The notes: generated by a model from the sequence alone, not told the origin. A DNA stretch of 64,000 nucleotides from Marinobacter gelidimuriae (GCF_000372805.1 NZ_KB889870.1:154-64153); one strand, 5' to 3'. Numbered from the stretch's first letter, positions 1 to 8,939 are shown. A program made the numbers and translations.

Positions 1-2
1 CG

Positions 3-1118
3 TTAGACGAAGACCGCTGCCTGATTCAGTTGAAGGTTAATTCTGGCAAACGCCATCGCGGTCAGTACCTGACCGGCGTGGTCATGCCGTTCGCGGCGAA
101 AGCCGCGGGCAAGGCCTTGTATGTGTCACGCAAAGGACGCCGATTCTGGTTGTCGATGAGTTTCGACAAAGAGCTGGAGGTGAAGAGCGAGAGCGCCGTT
201 CGGCAGTACGCCGCCTTGCTCACCGATGAAGAACTGAAAAGCCAAGTAGAAGGCTTTGACTTGGGCGTGAAACGCCAGGTCACAGGGTCATCGGGCGATG
301 TGTATCACTTGCCGGGCGAGGCTCTTGTGGCTTTGGCTAAACTGGAAGATCGCCGCGCTCGGTATCAACGTCGATACGCTCGAATGGCCCGCGCCAACGA
401 CCGCACAGCCAGCACCGTGAAGCGAAAGCGTACCGGTGGCGAGAAAAGGACTCAGCAACACATAGCCCGCTGTAGTGAAAAAAGAGCACACATTCAGAAC
501 AACAACTCGCACCACATTGCCAAGAAAATTGCGGATAACACCCCGCTCATTGCGGCTTTTGAAGACATCAAGATCAGCAATATGGTGCGCAAACCCAAAG
601 CGAAACTCTGTGAAGACACCGGGCGCTGGCTGGCCAGCGGGGCCAGCGCGAAGCGTGGGCTTAATAAAGCCATCCACTCAGTGAACATGGGCCAGATTCG
701 CCAGTTCACCGCGTACAAACTGAAAGACCGTGGCAAGCTGATGGTGCGGGTAAAACCGCACTATTCCAGCCAAGAATGCTCTCAGTGTGGCCACACTGAA
801 AAAGGCAACCGACCGTCGCAAGCGACGTTCCAGTGCCTGAATTGCGGTTTTGCCGCCAACGCCGATGATAACGCCGCGGGTGTTATCAAAAAACGAGGCA
901 TCACGCACGTTCGGAGTGAGGCGTTTTCGATAGAGAAAACACCCCGAACCCTCAAAGTGCGACGAAAGAAAACGAATAAGGCGCAAGAGCTGGCGTCTTC
1001 AGGAAGCGGAGATTGTGTAAGACCTGACGTTCAGGCGGTAATCAGTGATGCTCTGAATTCTCGACGGACGAGAGAAAATTCTTGTCCTTCAGAAGCTCGT
1101 GGCTTGAGTCACGAGTAG
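3..1118 (+). CDS. tnpB: TnpB, IS605-type RNA-guided nuclease (5' end outside window)
   Basis: TnpB proteins are RuvC-fold nucleases guided by an RNA from the element's own right end. The reading frame is open back to base 3, so the true start is probably left of the window; a TTG at 30 is the first start codon in frame. Numbering from that TTG, the three RuvC acidic residues are visible: D77 in GFDLGVKR, E178 in FEDIKISNM, and D279 in NADDNAA. A zinc ribbon (C250, C253, C269, C272) sits between the second and third. A basic helical stretch covers about 105-155. All catalytic and metal-binding residues are present, so the protein looks functional. The C-terminal coding end overlaps the right-end hairpin. 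Confidence 0.88.
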   Translation, partial: LDEDRCLIQLKVNSGKRHRGQYLTGVVMPFAAKAAGKALYVSRKGRRFWLSMSFDKELEVKSESAVRQYAALLTDEELKSQVEGFDLGVKRQVTGSSGDVYHLPGEALVALAKLEDRRARYQRRYARMARANDRTASTVKRKRTGGEKRTQQHIARCSEKRAHIQNNNSHHIAKKIADNTPLIAAFEDIKISNMVRKPKAKLCEDTGRWLASGASAKRGLNKAIHSVNMGQIRQFTAYKLKDRGKLMVRVKPHYSSQECSQCGHTEKGNRPSQATFQCLNCGFAANADDNAAGVIKKRGITHVRSEAFSIEKTPRTLKVRRKKTNKAQELASSGSGDCVRPDVQAVISDALNSRRTRENSCPSEARGLSHE

Positions 1119-1143
1119 TTCACTAAGCTGGATATTACTCTGT
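1000..1143 (+). ncRNA. Predicted omega RNA (TnpB guide RNA), approximate limits
   Basis: In IS605 elements the guide RNA covers the tnpB 3' end and the right end, and its guide is the flanking chromosomal sequence just past the element. Here the scaffold would lie in roughly 1000-1123 and end with the hairpin at 1096-1115. The guide would start at 1124, the relic gene sequence. Only the hairpin and boundary are seen; the 5' limit and guide length are inferred from other systems. Confidence 0.35.
1096..1115 (+). repeat. IS200/IS605 right-end hairpin
   Basis: Perfect stem CTCGTG/CACGAG with an 8-nt loop. Its right arm encodes the last two residues of TnpB (His-Glu), and the stop codon follows directly. 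In this family the hairpin is recognised as single-stranded DNA by the TnpA transposase, and it also forms part of the guide RNA. Confidence 0.75.
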
Positions 1144-1259
1144 TGCGTGGTATTGAGCATAATGATAACCAACAGGCAGTGGTTACCGGTATGCTGGTCA
1201 TGTTGGACCAACGGGTTAGCCAAGTGATCGCCTAGGGCGTGGAAATCATGGAGGAGTAA
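1125..1259 (+). pseudogene. 3' relic of the gene interrupted by the IS
   Basis: Directly after the element a frame reads KLDITLLRGIEHNDNQQ and continues for 36 codons to an in-frame TAG at 1233-1235. It then goes on with GVEIMEE to TAA at 1257-1259. There is no start codon or ribosome site at its head, so it is read as the C-terminal end of a disrupted gene, possibly with a later nonsense mutation. I do not recognise the family. Confidence 0.4.
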
Positions 1260-1322
1260 TTCGCTCAAACTTGCGCCTGTGCACTGCACAAGCGTGTTGT
1301 TTATTTCTTTCTACCAAGGCAG

Positions 1323-1685
1323 GTGTGTGTGTTTTATCGTATTTTGACCGTTATTGGTGGCGCCGTTTTTGTGGCCATTTTGTTCGCTCTGGTTTGGCTG
1401 TTTTGCCGACTGTTTTTGCAGCGTCAGGGTGTTACCGAACAGTTGCAGGAGCGCGCCAACAACTTGGCCACCTGGACTTTTGTGGGTATCAGTGTGGGCC
1501 TGGTGTTCGCCATTGTGGGCGCTTTTGTATTAGGGCCCTGGGCGTTTTACCGGACCCTGCAGGGGTATGATCTGGCCGTGGACTCGGGTAAGGCAATTTG
1601 GTGGGGGTTTGCGATTGTGGTTGCCTCATTGGGCATTACCGCAGCCGGTTTCTTCGGTTTTCTGGGATTGGTGGGCGCCTATTAA
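1323..1685 (+). CDS. Small membrane protein of unknown function
   Basis: A 120-residue protein with three likely membrane helices (about 8-30, 50-72 and 94-118). The second and third are separated by a short polar loop, AFYRTLQGYDLAVDSGKAIWW. It starts at GTG, with AAGGCAGG just upstream as a possible ribosome site; a second GTG two codons later is also possible. I recognise no family motif. Its stop codon overlaps, on the opposite strand, the stop of the broken LysR gene. It is a plausible real gene because the hydrophobic pattern is regular and the neighbouring frames are poor. Confidence 0.5.
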   Translation: MCVFYRILTVIGGAVFVAILFALVWLFCRLFLQRQGVTEQLQERANNLATWTFVGISVGLVFAIVGAFVLGPWAFYRTLQGYDLAVDSGKAIWWGFAIVVASLGITAAGFFGFLGLVGAY

Positions 1686-2246
1686 GGCTGGTCACCTATC
1701 AGTTTTTGGCGGAACCACACCAGCGCTGGTTCTTGTTCGTAGGCTTTGTGCCAGTACAAATGAACATTCACCGGCGGCAGTGGCGCCGGTGTTGGCCACC
1801 ACCCGGCAGGCCGCAAAATAGTGCTGACAGCGCAAACGTATATCCCGCTGCAGCTCCAATCTTGATAACTCGAAATCCTCCACTCCCGAACCTGTGGCCC
1901 GCGACGACACCAGTACGTGCTGTGCTTGCAGGTACGCTTCCAAATAGCGCTCAGCCGATAACTCGCCACTGGTCTCGGTCGGCGCCATAGTCACCCACGA
2001 GTGGTCTTTGCGCGCCAGAACCACAAGCGGGTCCTGGTGCAACCATTGGTGGCCGGTGTGTTCGCTCACCGGCAGCAGCACGTCAATTGCAAAATCCAGT
2101 TTTCCCGCCGCCAGTTGGCTTTCCATGTCCCGGCGCGCCACTCTTTGGCTAACAATGTCCAGATCCGGGTAGGGCGCCAGCTGGGTCATCAGCTGGGGCA
2201 AAAATGTCGATTCCAAAATGTCGCGCAGAGCCAGCGTAGGAGGTAA
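1682..2246 (-). pseudogene. LysR-type regulator relic (effector-binding domain only)
   Basis: Read on the minus strand this is the effector-binding half of a LysR regulator (ALRDILESTFLPQLMTQLAP onward). The DNA-binding helix-turn-helix domain is absent: homology begins at about 2245, right where the acyl-CoA dehydrogenase gene begins on the other strand. Near 1765-1800 the frame changes. The typical LysR ending, HLYWHKAYEQEPALVWFRQ, is found in a different frame and stops at 1682-1684. About 20 residues also seem to be missing at that point. The gene has therefore lost its head and has a frameshift or deletion near its tail; it cannot bind DNA as a LysR protein. Confidence 0.75.
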
Positions 2247-2250
2247 AGCA

Positions 2251-2976
2251 ATGGATTTTTCAATTTCAGCCAAGGGCCAGGATTACCTGGAGCGGGTAAA
2301 ACGCTTCATGGCCGACGAGATTGTTCCGGTAGAGGCACAGTACCACCGGGAGTTGGCGGCGCTGGATAACCGTTGGGTGGTGCTGCCCGTTATCCGCGAA
2401 CTGAAGGCCAAAGCCCGTGAGCAAGGTCTGTGGAATCTGTTTTTCCCTGATGACACCTACGGTTGTGGCCTGCTGAATTCCGACTACGCGCTGATTGCCG
2501 AGGAGACCGGTCGCAGCTTTATTGCGCCGGAGATCTTCAACTGCAACGCGCCAGACACCGGGAACATGGAGGTGCTGATCCATTACGGTTCAGATCAGCA
2601 GAAAGCAGAATGGCTGCCGCGTCTGCTTAGTGGTGAAGTTCGCTCGGCCTTTTGTATGACCGAACCCGACGTGGCCTCGTCAGACGCGACGACTATGGTG
2701 GCCACCGCCACGGTGGACGGCGATGAGGTGGTTCTGAACGGGCGTAAGTGGTGGAGCACAGGTGTGGGCCATCCGGACTGCAAGGTCGCCATTTTTATGG
2801 GCGTAACCGATACAGATGCTGCCAAGCACCGTCGCCATTCGATGGTGTTGGTACCGATAGACGCGCCGGGTGTCAGCATTGAGCGCATGTTGCCGGTATT
2901 TGGCGCCTACGATGAGCCTTACGGCCATGGCGTGGTGGCGTTTGATAACGTGCGTCTATGGCGGGCCATAGCGTGA
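2251..2976 (+). pseudogene. Truncated acyl-CoA dehydrogenase
   Basis: The start is the ATG at 2251, with AGGAGGT 8-10 bases upstream. The 241 residues match the N-terminal helical and middle beta domains of the FadE2/ACAD10-like acyl-CoA dehydrogenases, including FCMTEPDVASSDATTM (FAD and substrate loop) and NGRKWWSTG. Family members are about 390-410 residues. This one breaks off after VVAFDNVR and ends six residues later, so the C-terminal domain with the catalytic base is missing. The sequence runs straight into a histidine-phosphatase gene in another frame, consistent with a deletion joining two genes. It is probably inactive. Confidence 0.75.
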
Positions 2977-3368
2977 TGGCGCGGGATCTGGCTGCGTCCA
3001 TCGCGCCGGCCAAGACGTTTCAAGTGGAATTTGTTGCGGCGGTCCAGCGCTGGGCCAGTGGCCGCTTTGATCACGAATACGCGGAAAGCTGGCCTGGGTT
3101 CAAAGCACGGGTTTTGGCGGCGTTGGACGAGGCAGTCAGCTGCGCCGCGGGTAAAAATCTGTTGGTTGCGACCTCAGGCGGCCCCATCGCAGTAATAGTG
3201 CAAGCGCTGCTCGATCTGAGCGATGGACGCACTCTGGACTTGAACAGCATGATCGCCAACACCAGCGTTACCCGAGTGCTCTATAGTAGCCGCAGGCGCA
3301 GTTTGGCGGTGTTCAACAATTACAGTCACCTGGAGGCGGAAGATCCCGCCCTGGTAACCTTTCGCTAA
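2958..3368 (+). pseudogene. Histidine phosphatase (phosphoglycerate mutase-like), N-terminus missing
   Basis: The frame ends with a recognisable C-terminal half of a histidine phosphatase: WPGFKARVLAALDEAV, then LLVATSGGPIAVIVQALL, the core strand before the second catalytic region (the usual VSHGG-like motif appears as ATSGGP), and NTSVTRVLY. The N-terminal RHG motif with the phosphorylated histidine is absent. The first 20 or so residues after the ATG at 2958 lie at the junction with the truncated acyl-CoA dehydrogenase and are probably not native. In related bacteria an acyl-CoA dehydrogenase, a phosphotransferase, a phosphatase of this type and a short-chain dehydrogenase can be neighbours; here the genes between are lost. 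Confidence 0.65.
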
Positions 3369-3406
3369 TAATTTCGCCAAAAACTTCGCTAAAAACAGGG
3401 AAATTC

Positions 3407-3511
3407 ATGAGCACGAATCTGTTTGATCTGAACGGAAAAATCGCGTTAATCACCGGTGCCAGCCGCGGTATTGGCGAGAGCATCGCCCGCACATTAGCCG
3501 CCAATTCCTGA
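3407..3511 (+). pseudogene. Short-chain dehydrogenase, N-terminal fragment
   Basis: ATG at 3407 is preceded by AGGGAAA. The 34 residues run from MSTNLFDL through the Rossmann nucleotide-binding motif ITGASRGIG to ARTLAANS and then stop. A whole enzyme has about 250 residues with a YxxxK active site, which is absent. Downstream DNA belongs to a different gene on the other strand, so the break at about 3500 is a deletion or rearrangement point. Confidence 0.7.
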
Positions 3512-3621
3512 ACCTGCTCGTCACTCAATGTTTTAAGAAAGGCCAGCACCAGCACCATCGTGGTTGCCAAACGCAATAAGGTGGCGGGTGTAATGCGTTG
3601 TGGTCGGGGGGATGTAAACAT
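3500..3621 (-). pseudogene. N-terminal fragment of an unknown gene
   Basis: On the minus strand a start at 3621 gives MFTSPRPQRITPATLLRLA, then TMVLVLAFLKTLSDEQVQEL. Beyond that point the frame reads through the antisense of the short-chain dehydrogenase fragment, so only about 40 native residues remain. GGTAGC lies 8-13 bases before the ATG. The fragment has a short hydrophobic helix; I cannot name its family. Confidence 0.4.
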
Positions 3622-3758
3622 TAAAAGCTACCTAAAAGATCGCTTACTTATTACTATGCGTATGGCACTGGAACACGCTCATAGCGGTTATCATTCTTAC
3701 GACAGCCGCTTGCTTTCAGACGTTACTAAGCGCTGCTGGTTTTCCGGCTAGTTGTTCA

Positions 3759-5330
3759 TCACTGCACAATACGGTTTTCGCTCTGGCCTGCGGATTGTGA
3801 CAGGGTCGTCGGCACTGGCGGTTTGTGATGCAGTGAATATAAAATGCGGTCGAGCACTGCTTGGCCGTTCCAGGCAGGGTTGTGATTAACCATGCCCACC
3901 ACGGCCCAGGTGGTGTTGTCCTCGTCACGAGTAAAACCGGCAATGGAGCGCACATTTTCCAGGTAACCGGTTTTGATCCTGCCTTCGCCCTTCATACCCG
4001 TATTCCGCAGCCTGCGGGCCATAGTGCCATCCATCGCAATCAATGGCATAGACGCCATCAAGTCCGCTGCATAGCGGCTGTTCCAGGCATTTCTCAGAAT
4101 GTCCACGCCTTGGCGTGCGCTGATGCGACCATGTCGGGTCAAACCGGCCCCGTTATCGATCACCATACCGGTGGTGTTAATACCTTTATCTTCCAGCCAG
4201 CTGTAAATGGCACGAATGCCAGTTACCCGGTCATCGTTGTCGGCAGCTGTGCGTTTTTCTGCACCAATACCCAGTAGCAGCTGACGCGCCATCACGTTAC
4301 TGCTCCATTTATTGATGTCGCGCACCATGGTTACCAGATCTGGCGATGTGGTGCGCATAACCAGTTTGGCGTTCTCAGGCGTAATGCCTACGCTGTTGAT
4401 GCCGCTGATTTCCACACTCATTTCTGCCAGTAGCGAGCGAATCAAGGATGCGCTATAGCGCTCATGGGATTGCAGAGACAAGTAGCGTGTAGTTCGACAG
4501 CCTTTGGGCAATGTGCCTTTAACCGTCACAGTCACGCTTTGGTCGCTGTGAAAAACCGGCGTCCAGGTGAATGAACCGCGGCCCGGGCAGTTGCCTTCGG
4601 CCGAGCTGATCACCTGGTTGTCGATCACCACCTCAGCCAGGTTCGGGGTGCTCCATGCGCGGGTGCCGCGTTCGTCTGAACGAACCTCCAGCTGGCTCAG
4701 ATTGAGGTTGGTCAAATACGCAGAGGGTTCCACCAGAAACGGGGCGTAGGGGTTGCTGCCGTTATCGTGAAAAGGTGGAAAACCGCCGTCAATCTGGAAA
4801 TAGCTACCGTCTAGAATCAGGTCGCCGTTGACTCTGGTGATGCCCATGTCCCGCAGTTCTCTTAGCGTTGACCATAATCGCTCGTAGGTCAGTTTCGGGT
4901 CGCCGCCGAAGCGCACATAAAGGTTGCCATTGAGGGTGCTGTCGGACATGTCACCGTTGGTGAGAAAATCCGTGTCCCAAGTGTAATTGGGACCAAGGAT
5001 CTCCAAGGCGGCGTAGGTAGTCAGGACTTTCATGATGGAGCCAGGGCTCATCAGGGTGTCGGCGTTAATAAACTGCTCTACGCCCGGCCCGTTCATAGGC
5101 AGCGCCGCCATGCTCAAGGCGCTGTCGCTGTTCAGTGATTTGCTGGCATAGGCCCTCATGGTGCCGTTCCATGCACCTGCCTGCGCCATCGCGCTTTGGC
5201 CATTCGTGTCTGCGGCCAGTGCCTGGGTCCCAGGCCATGCCAGCAGTGCAGCTAAGGCCATTCCGCGTAGGCGGCGAGCCGGAGCCGGCAGGGCAGTAAA
5301 CGCGTTCACAGTGGGAAACGAGCAGTGCAT
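3759..5330 (-). CDS. dacB: D-alanyl-D-alanine carboxypeptidase/endopeptidase (PBP4 type)
   Basis: A periplasmic low-molecular-weight penicillin-binding protein (peptidase family S13) that trims or cuts peptide cross-links of peptidoglycan. Its 523 residues carry an N-terminal signal sequence: basic PARRLRG followed by MALAALLAW and a likely cut after TQALA. All three active-site motifs are present: S98-I-M-K101, S343-S-N345 and K453-T-G455. The insert domain between the first and second motifs (about 115-330) is typical of PBP4. A shorter start at the internal ATG (residue 24) would lose the basic end of the signal peptide, so the long start is preferred although its ribosome site is weak. 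It seems to be transcribed alone. Confidence 0.9.
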   Translation of the reverse strand: MHCSFPTVNAFTALPAPARRLRGMALAALLAWPGTQALAADTNGQSAMAQAGAWNGTMRAYASKSLNSDSALSMAALPMNGPGVEQFINADTLMSPGSIMKVLTTYAALEILGPNYTWDTDFLTNGDMSDSTLNGNLYVRFGGDPKLTYERLWSTLRELRDMGITRVNGDLILDGSYFQIDGGFPPFHDNGSNPYAPFLVEPSAYLTNLNLSQLEVRSDERGTRAWSTPNLAEVVIDNQVISSAEGNCPGRGSFTWTPVFHSDQSVTVTVKGTLPKGCRTTRYLSLQSHERYSASLIRSLLAEMSVEISGINSVGITPENAKLVMRTTSPDLVTMVRDINKWSSNVMARQLLLGIGAEKRTAADNDDRVTGIRAIYSWLEDKGINTTGMVIDNGAGLTRHGRISARQGVDILRNAWNSRYAADLMASMPLIAMDGTMARRLRNTGMKGEGRIKTGYLENVRSIAGFTRDEDNTTWAVVGMVNHNPAWNGQAVLDRILYSLHHKPPVPTTLSQSAGQSENRIVQ

Positions 5331-5485
5331 AATAGGGTCCGAAGTGCCATGGCGGGCGTTGCTTGTTGATTAAACTTTTGACACGTTAAACAGTAGCCTA
5401 TTTTCCCCACAGCTACCATTCACAAAGCTCGGGAAAACATTAAATATTATTCCTAGCTCGTTATTTTTTTATAAAAGGACATCGA

Positions 5486-5623
5486 ATGAGCAACACTTTG
5501 ACGCACACATTCAGCGTTCTTGGTGCGGTTACGACATTTATACCAACAGTCTTTCGTACCAGGCCTTCAGCGCGCTCACTGAGGATGTTACGCGGCGACT
5601 CGATGATGAGAGGTTTTTATTAA
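5486..5623 (+). CDS. Possible 45-residue ORF or relic before the GFA gene
   Basis: ATG at 5486 has a good ribosome site (AAAAGGACATCGA). The frame runs 45 codons, and its TAA overlaps the next start codon as TAATG, which could couple translation. The +1 frame over the same bases reads SWCGYDIYTNSLSYQAFS and then ALTEDVTRRLDDERFLL, which looks more protein-like. This may therefore be a frameshifted remnant. No family recognised. Confidence 0.25.
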   Translation: MSNTLTHTFSVLGAVTTFIPTVFRTRPSARSLRMLRGDSMMRGFY

Positions 5624-6039
5624 TGGCGTACAGCGGCCGATGTCTTTGCGGCGATATCCAGTTCCAGTATGACGGCCCTTTGGGCCCGGTGGTCTTGTGC
5701 CACTGCAAACAGTGTCAGCGGGCGCACGGGAGTGCGTTTTCTGCCAGCGCGCCGGCACAGGCAATTCACATGCAGTGGTTGACCGGCGTAGACCAACTAA
5801 AAGAATACGCTTCCAGTCCGGGCAAATACCGCGGTTTTTGTGGTCGCTGCGGCTCTCAGCTGTATAGCAGGGTAGACGCCATTCCCGCTATTTTGCGGCT
5901 GCGGGTAGGCGCGCTGGAAAAGCCTCTGGGTAAAGTCGCGGCCCAACACGTGTATGTAGCCGCGCAGTCAGACTGGTTTAAGATCACCGATTCGCTACCA
6001 CAGTTTGATAAAACGGAGCGCACGAACGACCCCCACTGA
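5623..6039 (+). CDS. GFA-family zinc protein (CENP-V/GFA domain)
   Basis: Members of this family are small zinc proteins named after a glutathione-dependent formaldehyde-activating enzyme; most have no proven reaction. The 138 residues show the family's cysteines: C7 and C9 (GRCLCGD), C26, C28 and C31 (LCHCKQCQ), and C73 and C76 ([10 protein letters not shown]), which form the two zinc sites. The start at 5623 has GAGAGG upstream and overlaps the stop of the preceding small ORF. Length is normal. No neighbour suggests a pathway, so the substrate is unknown. Confidence 0.8.
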   Translation: MAYSGRCLCGDIQFQYDGPLGPVVLCHCKQCQRAHGSAFSASAPAQAIHMQWLTGVDQLKEYASSPGKYRGFCGRCGSQLYSRVDAIPAILRLRVGALEKPLGKVAAQHVYVAAQSDWFKITDSLPQFDKTERTNDPH

Positions 6040-6097
6040 GCTGCATGGGCAATTCTGCTATAATGCGCACCCTATCCAATCACCGAGGAAACCTGCC

Positions 6098-6433
6098 ATG
6101 TCACAGTTGCCACCTTGTCCCCAATGCGCCTCTGAATTTACCTACGAAGACGGCGCCCAGCTGGTGTGTCCCGAGTGCGGCCACGAGTGGAGCGAAACTG
6201 AGGCCGCCGCAGAATCAGAGAAAGCCATTCGTGACGCTAACGGCAATGAACTGCAAGACGGCGACAGCGTAACGGTGATCAAAGACCTTAAAGTGAAGGG
6301 TTCTTCGCTGGTGGTGAAAGTGGGCACAAAGGTTAAAAGTATAAGGTTGGTTGGCGGTGATCACGACATTGATTGCAAAGTAGACGGAATTGGGCAGATG
6401 AAACTGAAGTCGGAGTTTGTCAAGAAAGCCTGA
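6098..6433 (+). CDS. yjdM: YjdM/PhnA-family zinc-ribbon protein
   Basis: A 111-residue protein once called alkylphosphonate uptake protein PhnA; its true role is not settled. It starts with [10 protein letters not shown] and has an N-terminal zinc ribbon (C7, C10, C24, C27), then a conserved SH3-like C-terminal domain containing [23 protein letters not shown] and [20 protein letters not shown]. The start is set at 6098 because GAGGAAACC lies just upstream; the open frame further upstream overlaps the previous gene and is not conserved in type. No phosphonate genes are nearby. Confidence 0.88.
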   Translation: MSQLPPCPQCASEFTYEDGAQLVCPECGHEWSETEAAAESEKAIRDANGNELQDGDSVTVIKDLKVKGSSLVVKVGTKVKSIRLVGGDHDIDCKVDGIGQMKLKSEFVKKA

Positions 6434-6579
6434 TGCCGGGTTTGTGCGCCAGGTTATGAAAATCTGAGGTTTAGCTGTTAATATGCGGATTAATAAGAAG
6501 GAATATTCGCAGATGGCTAACCTCAAATGATCATCGTGAAAATACGTCAAAATCTGCAGTCCCAGCGGAAGTTTTTTCT

Positions 6580-8849
6580 TTGGCCCTATTAAAACGCAAT
6601 TTATGGACACTCTTTCTGCTGACGCTGACAGCGGGAAGTGTGATTCTTGTTCTGCTTCTGTTGTCGTCCTGGCAATCGATTGTTGCCGAGCACAAATCAG
6701 TCCATAGCGCGCGGGTGGCATTGGTGGCGCAGTCTATGGACAGCGTTTTGCGTACCCAAGAGCTATTGCTGACGGTTGTTGGTCGCGAAATTCTTCGCGC
6801 TGGCGATCTGCCACAGACGCCCCAGCATTCACCTGAACTGGACCGCATCCTGCTGGAAAATCCTGTTGCTACTGGCTTGGGAATGGCCCGTGCAGACGGA
6901 CAGTTAATGCTGGTGAGCTCTAATCTGGATCTGGATTTGTTGCCGAACCTACTGCGATCCGAAACCTCGCAAGACAGTTTTCAAGAAGCTGTGGCAACCG
7001 ACACCATGGTATTGGGGCGCACTTATTTTATGAGCGCCATGGACAAGTGGATAATTCCAGTGCGCAAAGCGCTGCGCAACCCACAGGGTGAGGTGGTTGC
7101 GGTAATGACGGCTGGCCTTCGTATTGACGGCCCGCCGGTGTCCTGAGCAACTCCTTACACAGCGGCGCTTACGATCGGGTCACGCTGACGCGGGCGTCAG
7201 ACGGCTATGTGCCGTTTATTTCAGAGCGGGGCATGGGTCCGGAGCAGTATTCCAAACTCCATTATCAGGCCCAAACGCTTGTGGGCCAAATTCCTCAGTC
7301 GGAGAATTTGTCCCCGGCAGACACGCAGCAGTCAGATACACCCTATACCTATCGCATTCATCGTGATCAGAAAAACTATCTGGGAGCTGCCCAATTCAAC
7401 AACCGGTTCCAAATGTGGGTGATGTCTGAAACCCTGATGCGCCCGTTGTGGGTGACGTTTTTTAAAACCGCACTGTTATACGTCAGCATTTTCTTCGGCA
7501 GTTTTCTGGCTTTGTTTATCATCTTTCGTATTATCGCGGTAGCCGAAGCCAAGCGCCTCAAAGAGCTGATGTACCTGTAGCGGCACGATGAACTGACCGG
7601 AGTGGACAATCGTTCGGGGCTGAGCGTTAGCATCGACAGCCTGCTTGGGCGCAAACAGAGCTTTATGGTGGCTGTCGTCAATATCGACCACTTTCGCGGT
7701 GTTAATGACCGCTTTGGGCAAGAATACGGTGACCAGGTGCTCTGCGCATTTGCACGCAGGCTGCTCAGCGTAGTCGACGAAAAGGACGTAGTGGCTCGTT
7801 TGGGCGCCGATGAGTTTGTGTTACTGATTAAGGCGGTGAATTTACAGGCGCTCGAGAGTCATGCGCGCCAGCTTAGCCGCCAACTGGACAAGCCTCTGGA
7901 ACTGGGACAGTTTCCCCTGCAGCTGGGCGCTAGCATCGGTGTCGCGGTGTACCCCCGCGATGGTGATTCGGTGAACACACTTTTACGCAGCGCGCACCTG
8001 GCCCTGTATCAGGCCAAGAAGAGCCGTAATGACTGGTGTCTGTATCGGGAAGAACTCGAACAGGCCTACATCCGCCGGGTGCAGCTTGAACAACGCTTGC
8101 GCCAAGCGTTGAGCCTTGGGCAGCTGACCATGGTGTTTCAGCCCCAGGTTGATCACGTCAAAGTCGTTTATGGATACGAAGCGCTGGTGCGCTGGTACGA
8201 CGAGGAACTCGGTCAGGTCGGCCCTGATGAATTTGTCGGGGTTGCCGAGTCCAGCGGACTTATGCCAGCGTTGGGTCAGTTTGTAATGGAAACCAGCGTT
8301 CGCGAGTTTTCCGAGTTTGTGGGTGCTCAGGGTGAAATGCGAAAACTGGCGGTGAACATATCGGTATTGCAATTTTTGCAGCCGGGTTTTGCCAATGATG
8401 TTTTGTCTTTGCTATCGCGATATGGGCTGTCGCCCAAGCAGTTGGTGTTGGAAATAACCGAGAGTCTGTTTATTTCCAATTTTGACGATGTACTGGCCGT
8501 ACTCAACGAATTGCGCAAACAGGGTGTGCGGGTATCGATGGACGATTTTGGTACCGGTTACTCGTCGCTAAGCTTGCTGAGAACCCTGCCGCTTGACGAG
8601 CTGAAAATTGACAAGAGCTTCATTGACGGCCTGTTAGATGATCACAAAGTTCAAAACATGGTCGCCAGCATTATCAGCATTGCCCGCAGTCATCAGCTTG
8701 AACTTGTTGCCGAAGGCGTAGAAACCGAAGGCCAATACCTGGCGTTAATGGCAATGGGTTGCAAATTGTTTCAGGGCTACTATTTTGGCCGTCCGGCCGC
8801 TCTTTCTGTTGGGCCAAAGCCCCCCACTAATAGTGTTTCGTCTGGCTGA
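6580..8849 (+). pseudogene. Membrane GGDEF-EAL protein, broken by a frameshift and a stop codon
   Basis: Three consecutive frames make one protein for cyclic-di-GMP turnover. Piece 1 (from TTG 6580) has a membrane helix and the start of an extracytoplasmic sensor domain, ending at TGA 7144-7146. The sensor continues in another frame (VLSNSLHSGAYDRVTL) from about 7136 to a second membrane helix near 7460-7540. That frame meets TAG at 7578-7580 inside LMYL-stop-RHDELTG, the entry to the GGDEF domain. The last piece could restart at GTG 7602 (415 residues). Its GGDEF motif reads GADEF (7803-7817). The EAL domain keeps YEALVRW, DDFGTGYSSL, LKIDKSFI and EGVE, so a free cytoplasmic phosphodiesterase could still be made. 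Confidence 0.8.
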
Positions 8850-8939
8850 TTTGGCCCAGCGACAATTGGTCGCAGCGTTGCTGTGGCTGTTTGTGGCAGG
8901 CTATGCTGACTATTGATTTTGACCTTGCAGGAGCTTTTG

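Larger units (their letters stand above)
1..1123 (+). mobile_element. Right part of an IS200/IS605-family insertion sequence
   Basis: The window opens inside a tnpB gene and shows the right end of the element. The end is a perfect 6-bp hairpin (CTCGTG 1096-1101, loop 1102-1109, CACGAG 1110-1115), then the tnpB stop codon and TTCAC (1119-1123). A subterminal hairpin just inside the end, with no terminal inverted repeats, is how this family ends. The left end and any tnpA lie outside the window. The exact boundary at 1123 is inferred from the hairpin and not from a second copy. Confidence 0.75.

Noticed and set aside
1271..1990. Overlapping plus-strand ORFs of 84-130 codons
   Set aside because: They overlap the small membrane protein and the LysR relic in other frames and have no family features.
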